A program made the translations under genes and the position numbers. From Laspinema olomoucense D3b (lineage in GTDB: Bacteria > Cyanobacteriota > Cyanobacteriia > Cyanobacteriales > Laspinemataceae), in the NCBI RefSeq assembly GCF_025370785.1, contig NZ_JAMXFA010000008.1, positions 124,001 through 188,000 of the forward strand: a DNA stretch of 64,000 nucleotides. The letters are read 5' to 3'. Positions 50,500 to 60,133 of this stretch are shown one piece after another (the first letter of the stretch is position 1; each line of letters starts with the position of its first letter). Below the pieces are notes generated by a model that was given only the letters and a program-made list of their open reading frames with translations, made no database searches and had not been told where the DNA came from.

Positions 50500-53400
50500 A
50501 TGAGTCATGCTACGGCGATCGCTGCTATTCCTGAACCGGGACAGCTTGTAGAAGTTCGAGGCCGCCGGTTTGCAGTGACTGATGTTCGCGCCTCTACCCT
50601 CCCCTATGATGCCTTGCGATCGCAACCTCACAAACCGCAGCATCTGGTTAGTCTCTCTTCGGTGGAGGATGATGCTCTCGGCGAAGAGTTGCAAGTGATT
50701 TGGGAGTTGGAACCCGGGGCGATCGTCTATGAGAAAATGGAGTTGCCTTATCCCAGTGGGTTCGATACTCCGGAACGATTGGCGGCATTTTTAGATGCGG
50801 TGCGCTGGGGGGCCTCTTCTACGGCAGATTTGCGATCGGTGCAGTCTCCGTTTAGAAGTGGGATTGATATTGAAGATTACCAACTCGATCCAGTGGTCCG
50901 GGCAATTCAAATGCCTCGGGTCAATTTATTGATTGCTGATGATGTGGGTTTGGGGAAAACCATTGAGGCGGGGTTGGTGGCGCAGGAGTTGATTTTGCGT
51001 CAGCGATCGCGCCGAATTTTAATTGTCTGTCCCTCTTCCTTGCAGGTGCAGTGGCAGGAACAAATGCGGGATAAATTTGGGTTGGATTTCCGCATTGTCA
51101 ACAGCGATTTGATGCGAGATTTGCGCCGGAATCGCGGATTGCACGTTAATCCCTGGCAGCATTTTCCTCGATTGATTACTTCGATTGATTTTCTCAAGCG
51201 CGATCGCCCCTTGCGGTTGATGCGAGAAGCGTTACCGGCAGAAGGGGAATCGGTTTATCCCCGCCGGTTTGATTTATTAATTGTGGATGAAGCGCACAAT
51301 ATTGCCCCTTCTGGTGGGGGTCGCTATGCGGTAGATTCCCAACGAACTGCTGCGATTCGGTTATTAGTGCCGCATTTCGAGCATAAATTATTCCTCACGG
51401 CGACGCCTCATAATGGGTATTTAGAAAGTTTTACCGCCTTGTTGGAGTTACTCGATTCCCAACGTTTTGCCCGGGGGATTATTCCCGATCGCAATCAATT
51501 GCAGGTGGTTATGGTACGCCGGTTAAAGCGAGAACTGCCCCCGCGTTGGGATGGGACGCCACGTTTTGCCCAACGGCAATTGGCAGCGATTCCCGTGGAC
51601 TATTCGCCAGAAGAAAAGCGCGCCAATGAGTTATTAAATAATTATACCACATGGCGGCGCAAAGATGCTACAGATAAAATGGAATTGTATGCCACAGAAT
51701 TTGTTTTAAAGTTATTGAAAAAGCGGCTATTTTCTTGCCCTGCTGCTTTTTTAAGTACCTTGGAAAAGCATCAAATTTCCTTGGAAGAAGCGAAGCGTAA
51801 AAGCAGTCGGACGATTGGAAAACCGAATGCGGGAATTTTGCGGCGGCAGTTGGAAGAAATAGAGGAAGATTTTGCTGATGATGATTTATATGAAGAATCT
51901 ACCGACGATGCGATCGCCACAACTTCCCGGTTATTTCGAGAGTTGACTCCTCGGGAACGCCACGCCCTTGATGAACTCAAAACTTGGGCGGAAAGCGCCT
52001 CTCGTCGTCCCGACTCGAAGGCGCGGGAATTGTTGAATTGGATTGAGACTCATATCAAACCGGGGGGCAAGTGGTCAACGGAACGGGTAATTATTTTCAC
52101 GGAATATCGGGCAACTCAGAAATGGTTGTATGATTTATTGGCGGGACAGGGATTAGCAGAAGGCGATCGCCTGATGACCTTGTATGGGGGAATGAATTCG
52201 GAAGACCGCGAACGGATTAAAGCGGCATTTCAGGCAGGGGCCGATGTCTCAGATGTGCGGATTTTATTGGCAACGGATGCCGCATCTGAAGGGTTGGATT
52301 TGCAGAATCATTGTTCTAATTTAATTCACTATGAAATTCCCTGGAATCCCAACCGCATGGAACAGCGGAATGGACGAATCGATCGCCACGGACAGAAAGC
52401 GCCCCAGGTGATGATTTATCATTTTGTCGGCAAAAGCTATCAAGAACAAGCAACCACAGGCATTCGTCCGGGGGATTTGGAAGGGGATTTAGAATTTTTG
52501 ATGCGGGCGGCATTGAAAATCAACAATATTCGGGAAGATTTAGGGAAAGTCGGTCCGGTTATTGCCCAACAAGTAGAGGAAGCAATGTTGGGTCGCCGGG
52601 TGAGTTTAGATACGACTGTTGCTGAAAAAAGCTCAGAACCCGTTCGCCAAATGTTGAAATTTGAGCGAAAAGTGCGGGACCAAATTGAGAAATTAAAAGA
52701 GCAATTTGAGGAAACTCGCAGCAATTTAAGACTGACTCCGGACAATATTGAGGCGGTGGTCAAGATTGGGTTAGAAATTGCCCAGCAACCGCCTTTAATT
52801 CCCGTTCGTAGGGACTCCTTTAGGAGTCATACCCAAGATATAACCCCTGAAGGGGGGACGTTGAACCTTTATTATTTGCCTGCATTGAGTGGAAGTTGGG
52901 CCAGTTGTAGTACAGGGTTGGCCCATCCCCATACCGGAGAAATTCGGCCTATTGCCTTCGATCCAGATGTGACGCGGGGACGGGATAATGTGGTATTGGT
53001 GCATCTGAATCATCGCTTGGTTCAGATGTGTTTACGACTGTTGAGGGCGGAAGTTTGGTCCCGAGAAAGTAATAAGAATTTACATCGGGTGACCGTTGAA
53101 GTGCTGCCCTCCAATTCTAGTGAATTTCCCGTGGTAGTTGCTTATGGGCGGTTAGTCATTTTAGGGGGAGATTCTCAACGGTTGCATGAAGAAATGCTTG
53201 TTGCTGGGGGAGTGATTAAGCAAGGCAAGTTTGAAAAATTGGGGGTGGTGAAACTCCAGGAGTTGATAGCATCGGCGAAAGCAGAACCAGTTCCGGAGAC
53301 GATGAGTCAAAAATTAGTGGAACTTTGGCCGAATTATGCCGAATCCTTGTTAAAACATTTGGAAAACCGAATGCGCGATCGCACGGCATCTTTAGAAAAA

Positions 53401-53703
53401 TCATTGCAGGAGCGGTGTGATCAAGAAGTTGCCGATATCAGGGCTATTCTCACGGAGTTAAAAACCAGTATTGAACAAGAGTTAGCAGAACCGGAGTTTA
53501 TGCAATTAGAACTGACGCTAGGTTTAAGCGACACCGAACGCACGCAATTTGACCGGGATATCAATAGTCTGAAGGCGCGATTAGCGGAGATCCCCAAAGA
53601 AATCGAACGGGAAACCGCTGCAGTTCGCCAACGATTTGCACAACCTAGTCCCCGATTATTTCCTCTGGCGATTACCTATTTGGTTCCGAAGCGCTTAATC
53701 TAA
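50500..53703 (+). CDS. drmD: DISARM SNF2-like helicase DrmD
   Basis: 1067 residues from ATG 50500 (TTG three nt earlier also in frame). SF2/SNF2 helicase: N-terminal beta domain (PGQLVEVRGRRFAVTDV), Walker A DVGLGKT (Lys153), DEAH 263-266, LTATPHNGYLESF, motif V LLATDAASEGLDLQ and motif VI QRNGRIDRHGQ. The full sequence pattern (GLVAQELILRQ, NPWQHFPRLITSIDFLKRDR) fits DrmD of class 1 DISARM, which with DrmMI, DrmA, DrmB, DrmC blocks phage DNA. Residues 769-789 are an inserted 21-aa peptide encoded by a palindromic element. Rich in HIP1 sites. Confidence 0.92.
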   Translation: MSHATAIAAIPEPGQLVEVRGRRFAVTDVRASTLPYDALRSQPHKPQHLVSLSSVEDDALGEELQVIWELEPGAIVYEKMELPYPSGFDTPERLAAFLDAVRWGASSTADLRSVQSPFRSGIDIEDYQLDPVVRAIQMPRVNLLIADDVGLGKTIEAGLVAQELILRQRSRRILIVCPSSLQVQWQEQMRDKFGLDFRIVNSDLMRDLRRNRGLHVNPWQHFPRLITSIDFLKRDRPLRLMREALPAEGESVYPRRFDLLIVDEAHNIAPSGGGRYAVDSQRTAAIRLLVPHFEHKLFLTATPHNGYLESFTALLELLDSQRFARGIIPDRNQLQVVMVRRLKRELPPRWDGTPRFAQRQLAAIPVDYSPEEKRANELLNNYTTWRRKDATDKMELYATEFVLKLLKKRLFSCPAAFLSTLEKHQISLEEAKRKSSRTIGKPNAGILRRQLEEIEEDFADDDLYEESTDDAIATTSRLFRELTPRERHALDELKTWAESASRRPDSKARELLNWIETHIKPGGKWSTERVIIFTEYRATQKWLYDLLAGQGLAEGDRLMTLYGGMNSEDRERIKAAFQAGADVSDVRILLATDAASEGLDLQNHCSNLIHYEIPWNPNRMEQRNGRIDRHGQKAPQVMIYHFVGKSYQEQATTGIRPGDLEGDLEFLMRAALKINNIREDLGKVGPVIAQQVEEAMLGRRVSLDTTVAEKSSEPVRQMLKFERKVRDQIEKLKEQFEETRSNLRLTPDNIEAVVKIGLEIAQQPPLIPVRRDSFRSHTQDITPEGGTLNLYYLPALSGSWASCSTGLAHPHTGEIRPIAFDPDVTRGRDNVVLVHLNHRLVQMCLRLLRAEVWSRESNKNLHRVTVEVLPSNSSEFPVVVAYGRLVILGGDSQRLHEEMLVAGGVIKQGKFEKLGVVKLQELIASAKAEPVPETMSQKLVELWPNYAESLLKHLENRMRDRTASLEKSLQERCDQEVADIRAILTELKTSIEQELAEPEFMQLELTLGLSDTERTQFDRDINSLKARLAEIPKEIERETAAVRQRFAQPSPRLFPLAITYLVPKRLI
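52804..52866 (+). repeat. Palindromic element copy 1, in frame in drmD
   Basis: 63 nt: GTTCGTAGGGACTCC start, hairpins GACTCCTTTAGGAGTC and AACCCCTGAAGGGG, end TTGAAC. Adds 21 codons (VRRDSFRSHTQDITPEGGTL plus N) without shifting the frame. Confidence 0.9.
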
Positions 53704-53705
53704 CC

Positions 53706-53767
53706 GTTTGTAGTAACCCCTTTAGGGGTTGCACCATCTTATGACTCCTAAAGGAGTCACTACAAAC
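53706..53767 (-). repeat. Palindromic element copy 2, intergenic, reversed
   Basis: 62 nt directly after the drmD stop. GTTTGTAGT/ACTACAAAC ends and both hairpins (AACCCCTTTAGGGGTT, GACTCCTAAAGGAGTC) are intact. It supplies the stop codon of the leftward gene at 53760. Confidence 0.92.
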
Positions 53768-54029
53768 AAAGAGTTCGTCCGCCGAAGTGACGGACATAGC
53801 CCGAACCGATTCGTACAATCCAGATTTGAGCATCAGGATGAGTGGATTCAAGCCGATCGCAAGCGGCAATTTCACTCTTATCGACTTCAAAATCTCCCGT
53901 TTCTAAATCGATCGCCACAATCTTGCCCTCATTACCTTCCTCTACTTGTGGGCGAACCTTATATTCATAAATCTCATCCCCAAGGCGGGCGAATTCCTCT
54001 TTACTGTAGCGGGGTTGTCTAATGGTCAT
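53760..54029 (-). CDS. Hypothetical protein antisense within the DISARM locus
   Basis: 89 residues: MTIRQPRYSKEEFARLGDEI, EEGNEGKIVAIDLETGDFEV, PDAQIWIVRIGSGYVRHFGG. This string occurs in a small protein widespread in cyanobacteria, possibly antitoxin-like (often beside HigB/VapC-like genes), but no toxin is adjacent. The last residues (TLCL) and the stop are encoded by palindromic element copy 2, so its original C-terminus was altered. It faces against drmD and drmMI. Confidence 0.75.
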   Translation of the reverse strand: MTIRQPRYSKEEFARLGDEIYEYKVRPQVEEGNEGKIVAIDLETGDFEVDKSEIAACDRLESTHPDAQIWIVRIGSGYVRHFGGRTLCL

Positions 54030-54183
54030 CAGTTAAACTTTCCTAAAATGGCTTCAACGGATTAATTTTAGGGGTTGTGGTTTGATAGCGAAAACCATTG
54101 GGGGCCGATCGCCTCCGCAGATTAACGCGATCGCCCTGCCGGTTGTCGGTATGATAGGTTTAGACCCCTATTCTTCCTAAACC

Positions 54184-57100
54184 ATGTCTATTCCCCGTCA
54201 TCACGCTGAATGGTTGTCCCTGGTTGAAGCATCCGGTCCCTTTTTGAATATGGATGTGTTGTTGCAAGCATTTCCCCAGGGGTTGGATTCCCATGACCCG
54301 GACTCGTTTCGGACCCTTAAACAAGCGTATCAAGAATGGCAGGAGAATAGGACCGATCGCGCGATTCACCAGATCTGGATTGAGTGGGTGTTGCGGGAGG
54401 TGTTGGAATTTCCCGATGAGGTATTGTTAACGGGACAGCAGGTGCCTGCCGGACTGGCAGTAACGATCGCCGAACATCAGGAAACCCTCCGTCCCAATTG
54501 GGTTGTGGCGCATCCTGATACAGGAAAACCTCGGGTATTGGTGCAATTTGTTCCCCCGAAACAAGGGTTAGAAAAGCAGATGGGGGGTTCCCGGTGGATG
54601 GCATCCCCGGCAACGCAGATGATGGAATTGTTACGGGGGACGGGAGTGGCATTGGGACTCGTCACCAATGGCGAACATTGGATGCTGGTGAATGCGCCTC
54701 GGGGTGGGGTGGAACTGTTACCGGGGGTGAAATACCAGAATCCCTCGCCCACGGTGAGTTATATTTCCTGGTATGCCAACCTCTGGATTGAGGAAAAGGT
54801 AACCTTACGCGCCTTTAGAAGTTTGCTGGGAGTTCGGCGATTCTTTGGGGTGGAGGATGAGGAAACCCTAGAAGCGCTATTGGCGAAAAGTGCTGATTCT
54901 CAGGAAGAAGTCACCAATCAGTTAGGGTTTCAGGTTCGCAAAGCGGTTGAAGTGTTGGTGCAGAAATTCGATAAAATCGACCAAGACCGTAACCGGACCT
55001 TATTAAAAAATATCTCCGAGAGGGAACTGTACGAAGCGGCGCTATTTGTGATGATGCGCTTGGTGTTCCTGTTTTCCGCAGAGGAGAAAGGGTTGCTGCT
55101 GCTGGGCGATCGCCTCTATGACCAATATTATGCCGTTTCGACCCTGCGCGCCGAGTTGCGAGAAATGGCGGATAAGTACGGGGAGGAAATTTTAGAACGG
55201 CGTCACGATGCTTGGTGTCGTCTGCTGGCAACCTTTCGGGCGGTGTTTGGCGGCGTGGAACATGACTTATTGCGCTTGCCTGCCTACGGGGGAGATTTAT
55301 TCGACCCCGATAAATTCCCCTTTTTGGAAGGCAGAAGCGGGGGGAATTGGGGGGAGAGTTTGGCGCAACCCATTCCCGTCGATAACCGGACGGTGTTACA
55401 CCTGTTGGAAGCGTTGCAAATCTTGCAGGTGAAAGTGCCAGGAGGGGGAACCGAAGCGCGACGCTTGTCATTTCGGGCCCTGGAAGTGGAACAAATCGGC
55501 CATGTTTATGAGGGGTTGTTAGACCATACCATTGTGCGGGCCAGTTCTCCAGTGTTGGGGTTAGTGGGGACAAAGGATAAAGAACCGGAAGTGTCTCTGG
55601 ATGAGTTAGAGGCGCAGTCGCAGAAAGGGGAAACGGAACTGATTCAGTTTCTGCAAAAAGTAACCGGGCGATCGAAATCAGCATTAGAGAAATTAGTTCG
55701 TAGTGACTCCTTCAGGAGTCAGGCAACCCCTGAAGGGGTGACACCAAACGAGGGTAAATTTTTAGTTGCTTGTAATAATGATGGGCAACTGTGGGAACGG
55801 GTGAAACCATTTTCTGAGTTAATTCGCCTGGATACCTTTGGATATCCGGCGATCGTTCCTGCTGGGAGTGTGTTTGTCACTCAAGGAAGTGACAGACGGG
55901 AAACGGGAACCCACTACACCCCGAAGACATTAACCGAGGAAATTGTTCGCTATACTTTGGAACCGTTGGTTTATCGCGGAGTAGCGGAAGGGAAACCCAA
56001 GGAAGACTGGCAACTCAAATCAGCAGCAGAGTTGCTGAATCTGAAAATTTGCGATATGGCGATGGGTTCCGGGGCCTTTCTGGTCCAGACTTGTCGCTAT
56101 TTAGCACAACGCTTGGTAGAAACCTGGAAAGTTCGTAGTGACTCCTCCAGGAGTCATCAAAAGGCAACCCCTTCAGGGGTTACTACAAACGTGATACCTG
56201 AAGGTAATCCGTCTAAACCGGAGTTGTCCGAAACCTTGATACCCGAGGATGCGGATGAACGGTTAACCCTTGCCAAGCGGATTGTGGTGGAACGCTGTAT
56301 CTATGGAGTGGATAAGAATCCCTTGGCAGTGGAAATGGCGAAATTATCCTTATGGTTGGAAACCTTACAGAAGGATAAACCCTTTACCTTTTTGGATCAT
56401 GCCCTCAAATGCGGGGATTCCTTGGTGGGAGTCACCCTGGAACAGTTGCGCTGTTGGAATTTGGATACTTCCGAGGGGGTACAGCTAGACTTGGGTAGCG
56501 ATTTAGTCCGTCGGGAAATTGATGAGGCGATTCAGTTGCGGGTGCAAATTACCGCTAAACCGGCGGATACTCCCCAAGAACAAGCAGAAAAGGCCAGATT
56601 ACTCTCTCTGGCAAATGCGCGAATTAAGGATTTACAAGACCGTTGCAATTTGTTGGTGGGGAGTTATTTAGCCCAGGGAAATGCTAAACAACGGGATGCG
56701 ATTCGTCAGAAATTGTTATTAGTGGCGAAGGGAGAAAATGATATCTCAGAAAAAGACCGCGCCAAGTTACCGGATTTAGAAACCTTACGCCCTTTCCACT
56801 GGGAACTCGAATTCCCAGAAGTCTTCCTCACCAATTCCTCACCCTCTCCCCTTCATCCTTCATCCCTCATCCCTCATCTTTCCTCACCTTCTCCCCTTCA
56901 TCCTTCATCCTTCATCCTTCATCCTTCCACCTCCGGCTTTCATGCCTTAGTCGGTAATCCCCCATTTATGGGAGGGAAAAAAATAACTGGAACGTTAGGA
57001 ACGCCTTATCGAGATTATCTAGTAGACTGGCTGGCAACAGGTAAAAAAGGCTGTGCAGATTTATGCGCCTATTTCTTCCTGCGGGGACAACAATTAATCC

Positions 57101-58467
57101 AGGAAAATGGCGCGTTTGGGTTAGTGGCAACCAATACCATCTCCCAAGGAGATACCCGGGAAGTGGGGTTAGACCAATTAGTAGAGAAAGGTGGCCTGAT
57201 TTTCCGCGCCGTTCCCAGTCGTCCTTGGCCGGGAACTGCCAGTTTAGAAGTGGGATATATCTGGTTGCGTCAGGGGAAATGGCAGGGAGAGTTTGTTTTA
57301 GATGATCATCCCGTTTCGGGAATTACTCCTTATTTAACTGTACCGGGTAAAGCCTTGGGACAACCCCATCGGTTAGCCGCAAATCAGGGAAAATCTTTTA
57401 TTGGTTCCTATGTATTGGGGATGGGGTTTGTTTTAACTCTAGAGGAAGCACAAACCTTGATTGCAAAAGACCCGCGCAATCAAGAAGTGTTGTTTCCTTA
57501 TTTGAATGGACAGGATTTAAACTCGAATTCCGACCAGTCGCCGAGTCGCTGGGTGATTAATTTCTTCGATTGGCCTTTGGATGCGGAACAGGATGACCCG
57601 AAAAAGCCCACAGGCCCACCTTATGCGGTTGATTATCCTGATTGTTGGGCAATTCTTGAAAAAAAGGTTAAGCCAGAAAGGGCAAAAGTAAAGCGAAAAG
57701 TTTACCGTGAAAGGTGGTGGCAATATGCAGAGAAACAACCAGCACTTCAAAAGGCGATCGCGGTGTGCGATCGGGTAATAGCTTTATCATTGGTAAATAA
57801 CCACTTGGGTTTTGCATTTAGCAATAAAAATATAGTATTTGCTCATAGATTAGCCATTTTCCCTTTAGCTAACTGGAAATTTTTTAGCTTACTTCAATCT
57901 AATTTTCATTATCAATGGTCATGGGAATATAGTTCAACGTTAAGAAAAGATATAAACTACTCTCCCTCAGATTGCTTTGAAACCTTCCCCTTCCCCCCCG
58001 TTTGTAGTGACTCCTTCAGGAGTCATCAAAATGCAACCCCTAAAGGGGGGACATTGAACGAGTTAGAAGAAATTGGGGAAGAATACTACACCCACCGCCA
58101 ACAAATCATGCAAAACCGCCAGGAGGGACTCACCAAAACCTACAACCGCTTTCACGACCCCGAGGAAACAGCCGAAGACATCCAAACCCTGCGAGAATTG
58201 CATCAGAAAATGGATAACGCCGTTGCCACTGCCTACGGTTGGACCGATTTAGACCTCAGTCACGGATTCCACGAAACCAAACAGGGACTCCGGTTTACCA
58301 TTAGCGAAGAGGCGAGACGGGAGGTATTAGACCGCCTCTTACAACTCAACCATCAACGCTACGCCGAGGAAGTCGCCGCTGGATTGCATGATAAAAAAAA
58401 GGGTAAGAGTAAAGGGAAGAAAAGTTCTAAAACTACCAGTCCACCGGATCAAATGAGTTTGTTTTAA
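54184..58467 (+). CDS. drmMI: DISARM N6-adenine methyltransferase DrmMI
   Basis: 1427 residues, Eco57I/BREX PglX-like class. N-terminal ~300 residues nuclease-like or restriction-like region (VHPDTGKPR-type, here VAHPDTGKPRVLVQFVPPKQ), then motif I D624-M-A-M-G-S-G-A-F and motif IV N925-P-P-F, C-terminal target-recognition part. DrmMI modifies host DNA so that DISARM spares it. The gene holds three in-frame palindromic peptides (505-522, 650-669, 1273-1292) and an in-frame TTCATCC heptad tract (~883-918, SPSPLHPSSLIPHL) directly before NPPF. Ends GKSKGKKSSKTTSPPDQMSL with a basic tail. Confidence 0.92.
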   Translation: MSIPRHHAEWLSLVEASGPFLNMDVLLQAFPQGLDSHDPDSFRTLKQAYQEWQENRTDRAIHQIWIEWVLREVLEFPDEVLLTGQQVPAGLAVTIAEHQETLRPNWVVAHPDTGKPRVLVQFVPPKQGLEKQMGGSRWMASPATQMMELLRGTGVALGLVTNGEHWMLVNAPRGGVELLPGVKYQNPSPTVSYISWYANLWIEEKVTLRAFRSLLGVRRFFGVEDEETLEALLAKSADSQEEVTNQLGFQVRKAVEVLVQKFDKIDQDRNRTLLKNISERELYEAALFVMMRLVFLFSAEEKGLLLLGDRLYDQYYAVSTLRAELREMADKYGEEILERRHDAWCRLLATFRAVFGGVEHDLLRLPAYGGDLFDPDKFPFLEGRSGGNWGESLAQPIPVDNRTVLHLLEALQILQVKVPGGGTEARRLSFRALEVEQIGHVYEGLLDHTIVRASSPVLGLVGTKDKEPEVSLDELEAQSQKGETELIQFLQKVTGRSKSALEKLVRSDSFRSQATPEGVTPNEGKFLVACNNDGQLWERVKPFSELIRLDTFGYPAIVPAGSVFVTQGSDRRETGTHYTPKTLTEEIVRYTLEPLVYRGVAEGKPKEDWQLKSAAELLNLKICDMAMGSGAFLVQTCRYLAQRLVETWKVRSDSSRSHQKATPSGVTTNVIPEGNPSKPELSETLIPEDADERLTLAKRIVVERCIYGVDKNPLAVEMAKLSLWLETLQKDKPFTFLDHALKCGDSLVGVTLEQLRCWNLDTSEGVQLDLGSDLVRREIDEAIQLRVQITAKPADTPQEQAEKARLLSLANARIKDLQDRCNLLVGSYLAQGNAKQRDAIRQKLLLVAKGENDISEKDRAKLPDLETLRPFHWELEFPEVFLTNSSPSPLHPSSLIPHLSSPSPLHPSSFILHPSTSGFHALVGNPPFMGGKKITGTLGTPYRDYLVDWLATGKKGCADLCAYFFLRGQQLIQENGAFGLVATNTISQGDTREVGLDQLVEKGGLIFRAVPSRPWPGTASLEVGYIWLRQGKWQGEFVLDDHPVSGITPYLTVPGKALGQPHRLAANQGKSFIGSYVLGMGFVLTLEEAQTLIAKDPRNQEVLFPYLNGQDLNSNSDQSPSRWVINFFDWPLDAEQDDPKKPTGPPYAVDYPDCWAILEKKVKPERAKVKRKVYRERWWQYAEKQPALQKAIAVCDRVIALSLVNNHLGFAFSNKNIVFAHRLAIFPLANWKFFSLLQSNFHYQWSWEYSSTLRKDINYSPSDCFETFPFPPVCSDSFRSHQNATPKGGTLNELEEIGEEYYTHRQQIMQNRQEGLTKTYNRFHDPEETAEDIQTLRELHQKMDNAVATAYGWTDLDLSHGFHETKQGLRFTISEEARREVLDRLLQLNHQRYAEEVAAGLHDKKKGKSKGKKSSKTTSPPDQMSLF
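55696..55749 (+). repeat. Palindromic element copy 3, in frame in drmMI
   Basis: 54 nt, shorter central spacer; adds VRSDSFRSQATPEGVTPN (residues 505-522). Begins on a codon boundary at GTT like the others. Confidence 0.9.
56131..56190 (+). repeat. Palindromic element copy 4, in frame in drmMI
   Basis: 60 nt, adds VRSDSSRSHQKATPSGVTTN (residues 650-669). Retains ACTACAAAC at its right end. Confidence 0.92.
56845..56926 (+). repeat. TTCATCC heptad tract in drmMI
   Basis: Two blocks of TTCATCC/CTCATCC heptads separated by TCACCTTCTCCCC, read in frame as Ser/Pro/His/Leu-rich residues just upstream of the methylase NPPF motif. Confidence 0.85.
58000..58059 (+). repeat. Palindromic element copy 5, in frame in drmMI
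   Basis: 60 nt, adds VCSDSFRSHQNATPKGGTLN (residues 1273-1292), directly after FETFPFPP. Confidence 0.92.
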
Positions 58468-58504
58468 GAGTACATTTCAAAATCCAAGATAGGAGATGAT
58501 TGCT

Positions 58505-59932
58505 ATGAATAGTTTTGAGTCAAACGGCTGCTGGTGGCTTCCTTCAAATCCTGACAATGTAGTATTGGGGATATTAAAATTTACCCCGGAGAAAGGTATA
58601 GAGTTAAGCCTTTTCATGCCGCTTGATGAAAGTGCGCGCTCAGGCAGTTACCAGCCGTTAATCCTGGGTCTATTAGAAAATGAAAAAAAAGTAACTCTTT
58701 ATAAGAGTATTCTAATTTTTATGCGTTTGCCTGGTACTGGATTTAATTCACCAAAATATACCTCTGAAATAGGTTTGGTTGGACATCACTTTAATCAACT
58801 AAATGAAATGCTATTTTATAAGGCTGGAGTTGATTACAGTTACTTGCGGGACTGGGCAATGATACCACCTGTTCCTAGAGAACCAATCTGGAATGAAAAT
58901 AATCAAATGGTGGGGATGAAATTTAATGATTATAATAAACCTTCAGATATTGTGGCAAAAACTACAGAAGGGATAATTTCTGTAAAATATGGGTGTTCCG
59001 AAGCAGGCAAACTCAGTGAACTTGATTTTAAACAATCCGCTGCGATCGTTATTGAACCTGAAACGGATTGCAGCTTAGAAATTTTACAGCAGCGGTTCAT
59101 ATATCCTCTTCAGAACTTTCTAACTTTCCTTACAGGGCAACCTAACTTTATCGTTAGCTGCCACGTCTATTATTGCAAGAAGAATAATGAGGACAATGCC
59201 AACCAACCCGGAAAAGTAATCGACCGACGCATTCAAATAATCTTCAAAAAACCTAGGATTCAAGAAGATAGGGAAAATCTATTACATCCTCACGAAATGA
59301 TATTCACACTTGAAGATCTAAAAAGTGAGTTCAGCTTAATTATTCAAAAATGGCTCAATACTCACCAAGAAATAGATAGTGTTTGTAATTTATTTTTTAG
59401 TACCAAGTATGCCCCTCTGTATTTAGAAAATGAATTTTTGAATATCGTACAAGCTGTTGAATCTTATCACCGCCGTCGGCGCAAAAATAATCTTTTGCCA
59501 GAAGCGGAACATAAAAATCGGATAGAGGAAATTTTAAAAAATATTCCTGATTCATACAAGCAATGGGTTAAAGGAAAGCTGCATTTTAGTAATGAACCGA
59601 ATTTGAAAGATCGACTTGAAGAATTAGTACAAGAAAACCTTTTGGTCATCAATTCATTGCTCGGCTATTATCATAATCCTGATAAATTTATAGGAAAAGT
59701 CAAGAATACCAGGAACTTTTTTACCCATTATGATAAGTCTAATGAAAATCAAGCAGCTAAGGGAGACGAATTATATTGGATAACGAGAATCCTTGAGTTT
59801 TTATTGCAAGCGTGCTTTTTAAGTGAATTGGGATGTAGCCCAGAAAAGCGGGCTGAAATAATCTGTAGTAAATCTGGATATCAGTGGGCGATACAAGCAA
59901 TTAATAAACTTAAATCAGAGGCAAATAAATAA
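58505..59932 (+). CDS. ApeA-like HEPN-domain protein inside the DISARM locus
   Basis: 475 residues from ATG 58505; SD AGGAG is 9 nt upstream (an ATG at 58496 touches the SD and is disfavoured). N-terminal ~300 residues beta-rich (GCWWLPSNPDNVVLGILKFT, TTEGIISVKYGC) as in ApeA-type N-terminal domains. The C-terminal HEPN part has the R-x4-H motif R403-N-F-F-T-H408 (VKNTRNFFTHYDKS) after a helical lead (FLNIVQAVESYHRRRRKNNL). HEPN proteins with this motif are RNases, so this may be a second, abortive layer. Starts 37 nt after drmMI, so co-transcribed. Confidence 0.8.
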   Translation: MNSFESNGCWWLPSNPDNVVLGILKFTPEKGIELSLFMPLDESARSGSYQPLILGLLENEKKVTLYKSILIFMRLPGTGFNSPKYTSEIGLVGHHFNQLNEMLFYKAGVDYSYLRDWAMIPPVPREPIWNENNQMVGMKFNDYNKPSDIVAKTTEGIISVKYGCSEAGKLSELDFKQSAAIVIEPETDCSLEILQQRFIYPLQNFLTFLTGQPNFIVSCHVYYCKKNNEDNANQPGKVIDRRIQIIFKKPRIQEDRENLLHPHEMIFTLEDLKSEFSLIIQKWLNTHQEIDSVCNLFFSTKYAPLYLENEFLNIVQAVESYHRRRRKNNLLPEAEHKNRIEEILKNIPDSYKQWVKGKLHFSNEPNLKDRLEELVQENLLVINSLLGYYHNPDKFIGKVKNTRNFFTHYDKSNENQAAKGDELYWITRILEFLLQACFLSELGCSPEKRAEIICSKSGYQWAIQAINKLKSEANK

Positions 59933-60133
59933 TTTATGTAGCGATAAAAATACTGAATTTGTAAAACTTACTAAAGGTTAGGTAAAGCCCCAAACAAAAT
60001 AACCCGGAAGATAATTTAAGTCTTCCCCTTTCATCCTTTCCTGGGGTTGACTTTTTATGCTACACTAGACATGGCAGCTAATTGCGTGGTAGGATTTGCC
60101 TGCTATCAAAGCATCCCACGCTTTTTATCCTAC

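Noticed and set aside
54911-55684. 257-codon minus-strand ORF under drmMI
   Set aside because: Residue pattern (many RR, TPP) is typical of antisense to a coding frame; drmMI is clearly real there.
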